A stretch of 64,000 nucleotides of DNA, from positions 78,047-142,046 of the forward strand of contig JADLDB010000086.1 of the NCBI GenBank assembly GCA_020846875.1, read 5' to 3'. Position numbers and translations under genes: made by a program. Of the stretch, positions 9,001 to 17,723 are shown in pieces (within the stretch, counting starts at the first letter, position 1; each line of letters opens with the position of its first letter). Source of the DNA: Myxococcales bacterium. Its GTDB lineage: Bacteria > Myxococcota > Myxococcia > Myxococcales > Myxococcaceae. Below the pieces are notes generated by a model. It ran no database searches and had not been told where the DNA came from. It worked only from the letters and a program-made list of their open reading frames with translations.

Positions 9001-11634
9001 TCACGGGTTCTGTGCCACGGCCGACCTGTTGAGGATCCGCGGCGTGATGAAGATCAGCAACTCATTCTTGGTCTCGAGCTCCCGGTAGTTCCGGAAGAAG
9101 AAGCCCAGCACGGGGATCTTGCTCAGGATCGGCAGACCGTTCTGGTTGGTAGAACCAGAGCGGACGTAGATGCCGCCGATGACCGTCGTCTCTCCGTCCT
9201 TCACCAGCACGTTGGTGCTGGCTTCCTTGCGGGCGATGCCGGGCTGGCCGTTGGAGCCGGTGTTCGACGGGTCGGGCTGGTTGTTCTGCGCACGAATGTC
9301 CATCAAGACGCTGCCGTCCTGCGTGATGTGCGGCGTCACGTCGAGTGAGAGCCGCGCTTCGATGAACTGCGTGTTGGCGCCAGCAGCCGACACCTGGCTG
9401 AAGGGGATCGACACGCCCTGGCTGATACGAGCCGACGCGTTGTCCAGCGTCGTGATGCGCGGCGCTGAAATGGTCTTGATCGCGCCTTGGCTCTCGAGCG
9501 CCGAGAGGCGCAGGTTCAACTGCACGGCGCCTCCGGCCGAGCCGAACGCCATGCCGAGGATGCCACCCTGTCCTTCGCCGGCACCCACCGGGAGGCTGAC
9601 AGCGTAGTTCGCCGGAACTCCCGTGCCCGCTGTGGCGGTACTCACGACGCCACCGGTCACCGCCAGTGAGTTGGGGAAGACGAGGCCCGTCGGGTTGCCC
9701 GTCGCAGCCGACATGATGCCCTGACCACCCCACTGAATACCGATTTCGCGAGCGTACCGAGTGCTGGCCTCGACGATCCGGCTCTCGATCAACACCTGCG
9801 GCGTCTGGAGATCCAGGCTCGTCACCAGCGATCGCACCTTCCCCATGTTTTCTGGCAGGTCGCGGACGATCAGCGTGTTGGTCCGCTCATCCACCGCCAC
9901 GTTGCCGCGCTCGGTCAGCACCTCCTTGACCCGCGTCGACATGGCCGTCGCGGTGGCGTAGTTGACCGGAATTAGCGCGACCGTAAGGTCCCGCAGGAGG
10001 CGCTGGTTCTTCTTGCGCTCCGCGCGGCTCTTCGACTCCTCTTCCAACTTGGTGAGGGGCGCCACCCGGATGATGTTGCCGAACTCCTCCTTGCCCAGGC
10101 TCTTGGACCGCAGGATCAGGTCCAGCGCCTGGTCCCAGGGCACGTTCCTCAAGCGGATGGTGATCTTCCCGATCACGTCGTCCGCGACGACGATGTTCTT
10201 CTTGGAGATCTCCGCGATGATCCGGAGCAGGTTGTGGATGTCGATGTCCTTGAACTCGAAGGAAACCCGCTTGCCCACGTAGCCCCGGCGCTGCTGCGGA
10301 GCGCCCTCTTCCGCCAGCTCGCTCGCCTCGGTGGAGAACCCCGCGGCCTCGTTCTCGGTGACCGTCGTCTCAACCTGGCCCTTCCTGGTGAAGCGCCAGG
10401 CCAGCACACCCGGGCGCCGGCTCACCACCTGGTCCAGCGCCTCACCGCCCGCGACGACCAGGCGCACCCGCGGAGCCGCACCCGGCACCGAGAAGACGCT
10501 GATCATCTTCACCGGCGTCTCCAGCGCGCTGGTGTCGAAGCTCTTCTCCAGCTTGTGCTCGATGCGCGTCCCCTCGAGGTTCAGCACCGCGCTCTTCGTG
10601 TCGGGCCGCTCCACCGCGTAGCGCGGGCTCCCCTTGATCTTGAGCTCCACCGTGCCGCCGCCCTCCGCCTCGCGGAACGTCACGTCCGTCACTTCGGCCA
10701 TCGACGCCTGGGCCACCAGCGGCTGCGTCTCGGTCGCCACCGCCTGGCCGTCGATTTCCACCGTCTCCTCTTCCGCCGCGGGCTCGGCCTTCGCCGCAGC
10801 CGTCGGCTTCTGGAACCACACCTCCAGACCGTCCGCGCGTCGCCGCACGTTGAACGGGGCCAGCCGCTCGAACTCGACGACCACGCGCACCTTGTCTTCG
10901 TGAGCGCCCAGGCGCACATCCTTCACGTTGGCCAGTTGCCCTCTAGGTGCTTTGGGGGTGCCCTTGAGCCCGCTCAGATCGATTGCCAGGCGCGGAGGAT
11001 CCGCCAGCTCGATCACCTCGAACCGTGCCACTTCCCCGTCCGTCGCCAGCTTGAGGCCTCCGTGGTTGAAGGTGACCGCTTTGAGCCGCCGCGCCGGGCT
11101 CTTCACCGCCTTCTCGTCGACGCGCGAGGCGATGATCGTCTCCCCGGGAACCTGCGACGTCTGAGGTGGAGCCTCCGCCGCGGGGACCGCACCATCTGCC
11201 TGAGTTGCAACGACGGGGTCAGGCGCCGCCGGGACCTGGGCGACGGGCGGCGGTGGGGTCGCGCCCCCTTCGATAGAGATCACCAGCTCGTTGCCCACCG
11301 CTTTCACGTCGTACTTGCGAGCCCCCGCCAGCCCGAGGAGCAGCCGGCCCACCTCCGATCTCTCGTCGGAGAATTGAGACGCCACCACCCCTGTCACCGG
11401 CCCCGCTCCATCGTGGTGACCCTTGATCCCCGCGATCGAGGCCTGGGTGACGTCGACGATGAGTCGATCCGGATCGTTCAACCGAAAGACATTGAAGACC
11501 GGCGGCTGAGCGCACGTGACCCTCACGTCCACGCCGCCGCTGCGGGCGGTCACCGCGACGGCTTTGAGCTCATTGCTGGCGCCGGCCCAGGCCGTGGCGC
11601 ACGACAACCCGCAGAGGAGCAGGGCGGCCTTCAT
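9001..11634 (-). CDS. pilQ: Type IV pilus secretin PilQ
   Basis: The protein has 877 residues from the chosen start. This ATG has AAGGAG 9 nt upstream and opens directly into a signal peptide (MKAALLLCGLSCATAWA). In-frame ATGs at 11655 and 11679 are alternatives, the last overlapping the pilP stop as ATGA. Three AMIN-like domains, which bind peptidoglycan, lie near residues 25-110, 225-310 and 350-430. A secretin N-domain follows (FEFKDIDIHNLLRIIAEISK), then an N1 repeat and the secretin barrel from about 600 (LIESRIVEASTRYAREIGIQ) to the end. It forms the outer-membrane pore through which pili pass. Three AMIN domains match my memory of myxobacterial PilQ. Confidence 0.95.
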   Translation of the reverse strand: MKAALLLCGLSCATAWAGASNELKAVAVTARSGGVDVRVTCAQPPVFNVFRLNDPDRLIVDVTQASIAGIKGHHDGAGPVTGVVASQFSDERSEVGRLLLGLAGARKYDVKAVGNELVISIEGGATPPPPVAQVPAAPDPVVATQADGAVPAAEAPPQTSQVPGETIIASRVDEKAVKSPARRLKAVTFNHGGLKLATDGEVARFEVIELADPPRLAIDLSGLKGTPKAPRGQLANVKDVRLGAHEDKVRVVVEFERLAPFNVRRRADGLEVWFQKPTAAAKAEPAAEEETVEIDGQAVATETQPLVAQASMAEVTDVTFREAEGGGTVELKIKGSPRYAVERPDTKSAVLNLEGTRIEHKLEKSFDTSALETPVKMISVFSVPGAAPRVRLVVAGGEALDQVVSRRPGVLAWRFTRKGQVETTVTENEAAGFSTEASELAEEGAPQQRRGYVGKRVSFEFKDIDIHNLLRIIAEISKKNIVVADDVIGKITIRLRNVPWDQALDLILRSKSLGKEEFGNIIRVAPLTKLEEESKSRAERKKNQRLLRDLTVALIPVNYATATAMSTRVKEVLTERGNVAVDERTNTLIVRDLPENMGKVRSLVTSLDLQTPQVLIESRIVEASTRYAREIGIQWGGQGIMSAATGNPTGLVFPNSLAVTGGVVSTATAGTGVPANYAVSLPVGAGEGQGGILGMAFGSAGGAVQLNLRLSALESQGAIKTISAPRITTLDNASARISQGVSIPFSQVSAAGANTQFIEARLSLDVTPHITQDGSVLMDIRAQNNQPDPSNTGSNGQPGIARKEASTNVLVKDGETTVIGGIYVRSGSTNQNGLPILSKIPVLGFFFRNYRELETKNELLIFITPRILNRSAVAQNP

Positions 11635-11675
11635 GGTTTGCTTCTCCTTCCTCATCGTTCCCTCGAGCTCGCGCC

Positions 11676-12242
11676 TCATTGAAAGTCCTTCCCTCCGAGC
11701 AGATCGAGCACCGGGGCCGATCGGACGTCTGACTTCACGCACATGTTCTCTTTGTTCGGCTGGGCCTTGCCGTCGGGCCCGGACACGAAGGACGTGACCA
11801 CGATGCAGTCGCGAAGGATCTGCGTGACCTTGCCACCCTGGCGGCCGATCTTGGTGTTGCGCCGCACGAGGTGGCCGACACCTGTCTTGTCTTCCACCAT
11901 GGCCAGGGGATTGGCATCGCCGCTCACTACGGCGACCACCGTCAGGTCCCCCAGGTCGAAGCGGCAAAGAGGCTCGGCGCAGACCTCGGGCGCGGAGCTC
12001 TCCTCGCTTCTTGCCCCGCCGCCCGTCTCCATGAACAGCCCGCGGAAGGGGTCGCGCTTGCCAACCGGGTTGTACATGTATGCCACCGCGGCCGAAGACC
12101 CTGCCGGCGCCGCGGGTCCCACCTTGGCTGCCGCCTGAGGGCGCTTTGCAGACGCAGTTGAAGCTGCGGGCGGCGCGCCCCCACAGCCCATGGCCGTGAG
12201 CGCAAGAGTGAGCAGCGCCGCAGGGTGAATGGCACGGATCAC
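11676..12242 (-). CDS. pilP: Type IV pilus inner-membrane lipoprotein PilP
   Basis: The protein has 188 residues, starting at GTG and overlapping the pilO stop as GTGA. It has a signal peptide with lipobox TAMGC (Cys near 20). An Ala/Pro-rich linker follows, then the PilP beta domain with the conserved YNPVGKRDPFRGL entry and VVAVVSGDANPLAMVEDKTG. Two cysteines (CAEPLC) could form a disulfide. PilP docks PilN/PilO to the PilQ periplasmic domains and so aligns the inner and outer membrane parts of the machine. Its stop overlaps a possible pilQ ATG, which suggests translational coupling. Confidence 0.92.
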   Translation of the reverse strand: MIRAIHPAALLTLALTAMGCGGAPPAASTASAKRPQAAAKVGPAAPAGSSAAVAYMYNPVGKRDPFRGLFMETGGGARSEESSAPEVCAEPLCRFDLGDLTVVAVVSGDANPLAMVEDKTGVGHLVRRNTKIGRQGGKVTQILRDCIVVTSFVSGPDGKAQPNKENMCVKSDVRSAPVLDLLGGKDFQ

Positions 12243-12850
12243 TTCCCCATCCCTCCCTTCTTCGGCTCGCTCTTCTTCTGCTGCTGCTCGTTGAAGCGGA
12301 AGGTGGTGGCCAGGAACTCGGAGTTGAGGATCACCTTGTCGTTCTTCAACGTCGGGTTCGCCAGCTTGATGTTGTTGACGTTGACGATGCGCCGCATGTT
12401 GGCGATCTCCTGCAGGAACATGGCGATCTCGTGGTAGTTCCCCGAGACAATGATGGTGATGGGGATCCGCGCGTAGAAGCCTTCTGGGGCTTCAAGGCCG
12501 GGCGTGACCTTGGCGATCTCGAGGCCCGACTTCTTGCCTACGTCATTGAGCTGCGCGAGCAGCTCCTCGATGTCCTTCTTCTCGGGCAGCTCGGTGAGCG
12601 CCTCGGCCAGCCGCTGCTCGAGCGCGTCCATTTCCTTGCGGCGCTCGTTCAGGTTGTCCGCGATCGCCTGCTTCTCCGCGAGGGTCCGGTCGGCGGCCGC
12701 CTGCTGTGACTTGATGGTCTCGATCCGCGCCTCGACGTCGGTGACCAGCAGGAAGTAGCACGTACCTGTGATCAACACGGCGATGCCGAGCACGATCGCC
12801 GCCTTCATCGGCGTCGCGAGCTTGTTGATTCGATCGATCAATTGCTCCAT
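12239..12850 (-). CDS. pilO: Type IV pilus alignment protein PilO
   Basis: The protein has 203 residues. A short cytoplasmic N-terminus leads into one membrane segment (about 16-36, AAIVLGIAVLITGTCYFLL), then a periplasmic coiled coil (about 40-95) and a ferredoxin-like domain (about 100-185). PilO pairs with PilN in the periplasm and both connect PilM to PilP. It follows pilN by 9 nt and overlaps pilP by 4 nt, so pilM to pilQ read as one operon. The length matches the family. Confidence 0.92.
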   Translation of the reverse strand: MEQLIDRINKLATPMKAAIVLGIAVLITGTCYFLLVTDVEARIETIKSQQAAADRTLAEKQAIADNLNERRKEMDALEQRLAEALTELPEKKDIEELLAQLNDVGKKSGLEIAKVTPGLEAPEGFYARIPITIIVSGNYHEIAMFLQEIANMRRIVNVNNIKLANPTLKNDKVILNSEFLATTFRFNEQQQKKSEPKKGGMGK

Positions 12851-12859
12851 CGCAAGCCT

Positions 12860-13552
12860 CTAGATCGCGTAGTTGACCGACAAGGACATCTCGAACTTGA
12901 CCGTGCGCTGCCGCGCTGACTGCGTCGCGGCCGGCCCGCTCGGGGCCTGGGACTCGCTGGCCTTGAGTTCGACGTTGTTGAAGAAGTGGGCGATCTCCGC
13001 GCCCGTGAAGTCCTCGATGGCGCTGTCCTCCGACACCAGCTCGACGCGCGCCGCTGAGCCGTCCCGCTTCATTTCCACCACGCGGCCCATGCCCTTGGGC
13101 GTCCACACCACGTTGTTGAGCCCCTTCATGAACTCAGACACATCTTCGAAGCTCTCGGCTGCGCCGGTCAGCTTCACCGCCCCGCTCTTCTCCTCGAAGT
13201 TCGTTACCCACACCTTCTTGGGGATGCACAGGGTCAACGCGTCGAGCAGCTTGACCGGGCCACCGCGCTGCTTGCGCAGCTTGTCGAGCACCGCGAGCTT
13301 GTCCTCGACCTCCTTCTTGCGCTTGTTGAGGTTGTTCACCTCGCCGATCACCTTCTCCAGCTGGGCGATGCGGGCATTGGTGTCGTCCAGCCGGCGCTGC
13401 TTGTCCGCCCGGTCGCTGTCCAGAGAGAAATACCAGTACCCGTTGCCCAGGAAGGAGATCGCCAGCACGCCCACCATCAGGACGATGAACTGGCGCCCGG
13501 CCTCTCGCTTCTGCACCTGCCGGACCGGCAGGAGGTTGATGCGGATCATCAT
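12860..13552 (-). CDS. pilN: Type IV pilus alignment protein PilN
   Basis: The protein has 230 residues. The N-terminus MMIRINLLPVR contains the INLLP motif by which PilN binds PilM. A membrane segment (about 23-43), a coiled coil (about 48-95) and a ferredoxin-like periplasmic domain follow. The tail after about 195 is Ala/Ser/Gln-rich. PilN recruits cytoplasmic PilM to the membrane and forms the alignment complex with PilO. It lies 15 nt after pilM and 9 nt before pilO. Either of two adjacent ATG codons could start it. Confidence 0.92.
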   Translation of the reverse strand: MMIRINLLPVRQVQKREAGRQFIVLMVGVLAISFLGNGYWYFSLDSDRADKQRRLDDTNARIAQLEKVIGEVNNLNKRKKEVEDKLAVLDKLRKQRGGPVKLLDALTLCIPKKVWVTNFEEKSGAVKLTGAAESFEDVSEFMKGLNNVVWTPKGMGRVVEMKRDGSAARVELVSEDSAIEDFTGAEIAHFFNNVELKASESQAPSGPAATQSARQRTVKFEMSLSVNYAI

Positions 13553-13567
13553 GGCGTCCGATTCCTC

Positions 13568-14650
13568 CTAGCCGAGCTTGTCGCCGGGTTTGCGAAGCGC
13601 GAGCCCCACGGCCACCGCGGCCTGGGGCGCCACGTCCATGATGAACGCGGGGTCGAACTTCCGGTTGTCGATCTCGATGCGCTTGAAGGGGTTCAGGATC
13701 TCTACCGGCACGCCGACGCGCGACTCGATGGTCTTGAAGAGCGCCGGGACCTTGGCAGTCCCCCCCGAGAGGAACACCTTGGAGAAGTTCGCGTCGGCGG
13801 CGGTGCCCGCGTAGAAGTCCAGCGATCTCTGGATCTCGCCGGCCACCTGCTCAGCGACCTGCCCCATCACCTTCTCCACTTCCTGGGGCACCACCGCGTC
13901 GGCGTCGCCGCGTCCGCCGCCCACCTTGAGCGCCTCCGCTTCCTCGTAGGACACCGAGAGCTGCTTCTGGATTTCTTCGGTGAACTGGTTGCCGCCGATG
14001 GTCACGTCGCGGGTGAAGGTGGTCGCGCCGCCCGACACGATGTTGATGTTCACCACCGCCGCCCCGGCGTTGATCAGCACCACCGTCTCGGACTCGGGCA
14101 GCTCGTAGTTGGCGGTGAAGCAGTTCTGGACCGCGAAGGCGTCCACGTCGACCACTACCGGCAAGAGTCCCGCCTCGGAGACGACCGTGGTGTAGTCGTT
14201 GATCATGTCCTTCTTGGCCGCGACCAGCAGCACGTCCATCTGCCCGGTGGCGTCGTTCGCGTCGGGTTTGAGGATCTGGGTGTCGAGGTTCACGTCCTTG
14301 ATGTCGAAGGGGATGTGCTGCTCCGCCTCCCACTGGATCGCCTCGTCCAGCTCGTCGGGTGACATGCGGGGCATGGCGATCTTCTTGATGATCACCGAGT
14401 GGCCGCTCACGCCGATCGCCACTTCCTTTTGCTTGATCCGCAGCTCACCGAGGAGCTCCTGGATGGCCTGGACGATGGCGGTCGAGTTCATCAGCGCGCC
14501 GTCGACGATCGCCTCCGGGGGCAGCGGCTTCATGCCGAAGCTCTGCAGCGAGTAGACGACCTCACCGCGCCGCCGCGCCTCCTTGAGCTGAATGAGCTTC
14601 ACGCCGGACGAGCCGATGTCGAGCCCCAGCGCCAGTTTCCCCTTCGCCAT
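13568..14650 (-). CDS. pilM: Type IV pilus actin-like protein PilM
   Basis: The protein has 360 residues. It has the FtsA/MreB-type actin fold signatures: LGLDIGSSGVKLIQLKE (phosphate 1) at the N-terminus, VVLINAGAAVVNINIV (phosphate 2) near 200, and VFLSGGTAKVPALFKTIE (adenosine) near 300. PilM is a cytoplasmic ring protein that binds the PilN N-terminus and contacts the motor ATPases. A good ribosome site (GGAAGGAG) precedes the ATG. It is the first gene of the pilMNOPQ run. A 73-nt gap with a GC-rich inverted repeat (about 14675-14699) separates it from the upstream XRE gene. Confidence 0.95.
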   Translation of the reverse strand: MAKGKLALGLDIGSSGVKLIQLKEARRRGEVVYSLQSFGMKPLPPEAIVDGALMNSTAIVQAIQELLGELRIKQKEVAIGVSGHSVIIKKIAMPRMSPDELDEAIQWEAEQHIPFDIKDVNLDTQILKPDANDATGQMDVLLVAAKKDMINDYTTVVSEAGLLPVVVDVDAFAVQNCFTANYELPESETVVLINAGAAVVNINIVSGGATTFTRDVTIGGNQFTEEIQKQLSVSYEEAEALKVGGGRGDADAVVPQEVEKVMGQVAEQVAGEIQRSLDFYAGTAADANFSKVFLSGGTAKVPALFKTIESRVGVPVEILNPFKRIEIDNRKFDPAFIMDVAPQAAVAVGLALRKPGDKLG

Positions 14651-14723
14651 CGCGTGCTGCTCCTTCCCTCGCGAGCGGGAAGCCTATGGCCCTTCCGCCC
14701 AAGTACGAAAAATTTGGCCCCGG

Positions 14724-14933
14724 TCACTCGTCGAAGACCTGATCCTTCTCTGAGACCTTGAGCCCCAGCGCGAGGATGATCTTGCGCTTGGTGTCCAACC
14801 GGCAGGGGCCCCCGCGCTCCACCCGATCGATCGTCAACACCGACAAGCCCGATCGCCGCGCCAGCTCCGCCTTCGACAGCAGCCTCTCCTCCCGCAGCCG
14901 CTGCACCCGATTCTTTCTCTCGTCCCCGCTCAT
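14724..14933 (-). CDS. Small XRE-family DNA-binding regulator
   Basis: The protein has 69 residues from the ATG at 14931-14933, or 86 from a GTG at 14984. It is one helix-turn-helix of the XRE/Cro type: RVQRLREERLLSKAELARRSGLSVLTIDRVERG, with the recognition helix around SVLTIDRVERG, then a short helix. No ligand domain is present. It sits between the pilS2/pilR2-like pair and pilM on the same strand. An AT-rich imperfect inverted repeat 60 nt upstream would suit an operator of such a protein. Which pilus genes it controls, if any, is unknown. Confidence 0.75.
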   Translation of the reverse strand: MSGDERKNRVQRLREERLLSKAELARRSGLSVLTIDRVERGGPCRLDTKRKIILALGLKVSEKDQVFDE

Positions 14934-14995
14934 CGGATCGCAAGCGTCCCTCGCCGAGGGACCCCTGTCAACACGACTGATCACTCTTTGAGCAC

Positions 14996-15024
14996 ATAAT
15001 TATATGTCAAAGATATGTAGTTAT
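14996..15024 (-). promoter_or_regulatory. AT-rich imperfect inverted repeat with TATAAT; candidate XRE promoter/operator
   Basis: Two 12-base arms (14996-15007 and 15013-15024) match 9 of 12 as an inverted repeat around a 5-base centre. On the minus strand a perfect TATAAT lies at 15004-14999, about 65 nt before the XRE start codon, but no good -35 hexamer is visible 17 nt upstream of it. This is among the most AT-rich short stretches in the window. It may be both promoter and autoregulatory operator, which is inference. Confidence 0.45.
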
Positions 15025-15031
15025 ACGACTG

Positions 15032-15063
15032 CCGGTGGGTGGGCCCGGGCGCACCCCCACCGG
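15032..15063 (-). terminator. GC-rich hairpin after pilR2-like gene
   Basis: CCGGTGGG and CCCACCGG form an 8-bp stem around a 16-nt G/C-rich loop, 36 nt past the stop of the pilR2-like gene on the minus strand. No T-run follows, so it would be a weak or factor-dependent terminator. Its place just before the XRE promoter region fits an operon boundary. Confidence 0.4.
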
Positions 15064-15098
15064 TAGTGGATCAGGACCCGCGGCTTGTTCGGTTCGGC

Positions 15099-16538
15099 TC
15101 AGCCTTCGCCCGGGCCCTTTTCGCCCTCGGCGTCGGCGTCGATGCCGTAGTCCTTCAGCTTGTAGAGCAGCGCGCGGTGGCTGATCTCCAGCAGCTCGGC
15201 GGCGCGGGTGCGGTTGCCGCGGGTCCGGCGCAGCGCCGCGCGAATGAAGCGCTCCTCCACTTCGTGGATCGCCCGCTTCAGAGAGAACTGCACCGCCTCC
15301 GGTCGCGGCAGCTCGAGGCCCGCGGGCTGAGGCTGCGCCGTGGCAGACAGCCGGGCGCTCCACAGCTTCTCGGGCAGGTTCTCCGGCACCACCACCCGGC
15401 CGTCGGCCAACAGCACCGCGCGCTCGACGGCGTTCTCCAATTCCCGCACGTTGCCCGGCCAGGCGTAGGCGGTGAGCAGGGCCTCGGCCTCCGGGCCGAA
15501 GCGCTCCAGCGGCGGCTCGCGGTTGAACTCGCGGTTGAAGCGCTCGAGGAAGGCCGTCGCCAGGGGCAGCACGTCGCCCTTGCGCTCGCGCAGCGGCGGC
15601 ACCTTCAGCTGCACCACATTCAAGCGGAAGTAGAGATCCTCGCGGAACTCTCCCTTCTCCACCAGGCGCGAGAGATCCCGCAGGGTGGCCGCCACCACCC
15701 GCACGTCCACCTTCTCGGCGCGGGACTCGCCCACCGGCCGCACCTCGCCTTCCTGCAGCACGCGCAGCAACTTCACCTGCGCGGCCATCGGCAGCTCGCC
15801 CACCTCGTCGAGGAAGATCGTGCCCCCGTCCGCTTCGGAGAAGAGGCCCCGCCGGGCCTGGCGCGCGTCGGTGAAGGCACCCCTCGCGTGGCCGAACAGC
15901 TCAGACTCGATCAGCCCCGCGGGGATTGCCCCGCAGTTGACGGTGATGAAGGGCTCCTGCGCCCGAAGTGACAGCTCGTGAATGGCCCGGGCCACCAGCT
16001 CCTTGCCGGTACCCGACTCGCCGGCCACCAGCACCGTGGTGCTCACCGGTGCCACGCGCGTCAATTGCCGCTTCAGCGACGCCATCGCCTCGCTCTCACC
16101 CAGCAGCCGGTCGAGGGGGCTGGCCGTCTCCGGCTGGCCACGCAGGCGCCGGTTCTCGCGCACCAGCCGCTGCCGCTCCTCGGCCTTCTTGAGGACGAAG
16201 ACGATCTCTTCCGGCTTGAAGGGCTTCTGGATGAAGTCGTACGCGCCCGCGGCGACCGCTTCCAGCGCCTGGTCCTTGGACCCGTAGGCGCTCATCACCA
16301 GGAAGGTGAGATCGGGGTGGGAAGCGAGGGCGGTCTTGAGCAGGTTGAGCCCGTCCACCTTCGGCATCCGCACGTCGGAGATCACCACGTCGTAGTGGCG
16401 CGCGCCGAGCTCCTTGAGCGCCTCTTCCCCGTCGGCCACCGCCCGCACCTCGTAGCCGTGCTCGGACAACACCAGGGAGAGGACGTGACGAATCGACGCC
16501 TCGTCGTCTGCCACCAGCACCGCGCGGAACGTCGCCAT
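15099..16538 (-). CDS. pilR2: NtrC-family response regulator, PilR2-like
   Basis: The protein has 479 residues. A receiver domain (about 1-120, phospho-acceptor Asp in DVRMP) is followed by a sigma-54 AAA+ domain (about 140-375, Walker A GESGTGKE) and a Fis-type HTH at the C-terminus (RGNRTRAAELLEISHRALLYKLKDY). The sigma-54 contact loop reads GAFTDA rather than the usual GAFTGA, near residue 220. PilR in this window has GSFTGA. It starts 39 nt after its kinase partner. In M. xanthus a second PilS/PilR pair sits at this spot, and the name is by position. Target genes are unknown. Confidence 0.8.
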   Translation of the reverse strand: MATFRAVLVADDEASIRHVLSLVLSEHGYEVRAVADGEEALKELGARHYDVVISDVRMPKVDGLNLLKTALASHPDLTFLVMSAYGSKDQALEAVAAGAYDFIQKPFKPEEIVFVLKKAEERQRLVRENRRLRGQPETASPLDRLLGESEAMASLKRQLTRVAPVSTTVLVAGESGTGKELVARAIHELSLRAQEPFITVNCGAIPAGLIESELFGHARGAFTDARQARRGLFSEADGGTIFLDEVGELPMAAQVKLLRVLQEGEVRPVGESRAEKVDVRVVAATLRDLSRLVEKGEFREDLYFRLNVVQLKVPPLRERKGDVLPLATAFLERFNREFNREPPLERFGPEAEALLTAYAWPGNVRELENAVERAVLLADGRVVVPENLPEKLWSARLSATAQPQPAGLELPRPEAVQFSLKRAIHEVEERFIRAALRRTRGNRTRAAELLEISHRALLYKLKDYGIDADAEGEKGPGEG

Positions 16539-16577
16539 CTCGAGCGTGTCTACCCCGCCTGCGCACCGAGCGCGACT

Positions 16578-17687
16578 TCAAGGCCGCGGGAGGCGGATGG
16601 TGAACTCTGCGCCCCCGCCCGGCCGGTTGGCAGCCTCCAGCGTGCCTTCAAACTGGGCCAGCAGGTGACGAGACACAGCCAGACCGAGGCCCGTGCCCTG
16701 CCCCGCTGGCCTGGTGGTGAAGAACGGCTCGAACAGCCGAGCCAGCACCGCGGCGGGGATCCCCGGGCCTTCGTCCGCGACGCATAGCCGCCCGGTGGCC
16801 CCGTCCTCGCGCGCGCTCAGCGTCACTCTGCCCTTCCCGCCCATCGCCTGCGCTGCGTTGATCAGCAGGTTGACGAGCACCTGGGACAGGGGCCCGGGCT
16901 CCGCGCGAAGCCACAGGCTCTGGGGCGCGTCCACCCTCACCTCGACTCCCCGGAACTCCTGCCCGGCCGACAGGAGTTGCACGCAGGTGTCCAGCAGAGG
17001 CCGGACGTCGACCGGCTGGGCCTTCCCTCGAGACGGTCTGCCGAGCTCCAGCAGCGAGCGGACGATCTGATCGATGCGCTGCACCTCCTTCTCGGTCCGA
17101 TCCACCACGTCGTTGAGCTCGGCGTTGCCCTTCGCGCGCATGCGGATCACCGACAGGTAGCCGAGGATCCCCGCCAGCGGATTGCCCACCTCGTGTGCGA
17201 CGCCCGACGCCAGCTTCCCCACCGTGGCCAGCCGATCGGCCGCCACCAGCTCGGCCTGCAGCTTTGCGAGCTGCTCGTTCGAGGCCCTCAACGAGTCGAG
17301 CTGAGCGGTGTTTCGCTCGCGCTCCTCGCGCAGGGCCGCTGCGAGCCGGCGCAGCGACTGGTCGAGCCGTCGGAGCAGGGCCCCTCCGCGCACGTCCATC
17401 TCGGTGTACTCGTCGGCGATCCTCTCGACGGTCGCTTCGGCGCGAGACAGCGGCAGCCCGATCAGGACGTACAACAAGAGGAACACCAACCCCACGCTGA
17501 TCACCAGGTACAGCCCCGCGATCTGGCCCGCCATCGACTCCCACCGCGCCACCAGCTCCGTCATCGGCGCCGGCATCGCCGCCAACGAATGGCGCACCAT
17601 GTTCAGCAGCGGCCCGAACAGCAGCCACGCCGTGCCCGACACCAGCAGGACGATGGCCAGAGAGGTGAGCGCGATGCGCAGCTTCAT
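16578..17687 (-). CDS. pilS2: Membrane sensor histidine kinase, PilS2-like
   Basis: The protein has 369 residues. Two membrane segments (about 7-27 and 58-80) flank a short periplasmic loop of about 30 residues, so little extracellular sensing surface exists. A HAMP-like or coiled-coil stretch follows (about 85-140), then a HisKA H-box ASGVAHEVGNPLAGILGY near 160 and an HATPase domain with N-box NLLINAAQAM, DEGPGIP and GTGLGLAVS. It ends 39 nt before the regulator gene and starts 36 nt after pilI. In M. xanthus pilD would lie between pilI and this gene, and here there is no room for it. Confidence 0.8.
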   Translation of the reverse strand: MKLRIALTSLAIVLLVSGTAWLLFGPLLNMVRHSLAAMPAPMTELVARWESMAGQIAGLYLVISVGLVFLLLYVLIGLPLSRAEATVERIADEYTEMDVRGGALLRRLDQSLRRLAAALREERERNTAQLDSLRASNEQLAKLQAELVAADRLATVGKLASGVAHEVGNPLAGILGYLSVIRMRAKGNAELNDVVDRTEKEVQRIDQIVRSLLELGRPSRGKAQPVDVRPLLDTCVQLLSAGQEFRGVEVRVDAPQSLWLRAEPGPLSQVLVNLLINAAQAMGGKGRVTLSAREDGATGRLCVADEGPGIPAAVLARLFEPFFTTRPAGQGTGLGLAVSRHLLAQFEGTLEAANRPGGGAEFTIRLPRP

Positions 17688-17723
17688 GGGCCCGCCCGGA
17701 CTCTAGCGCGCCCGGGGACCGGC

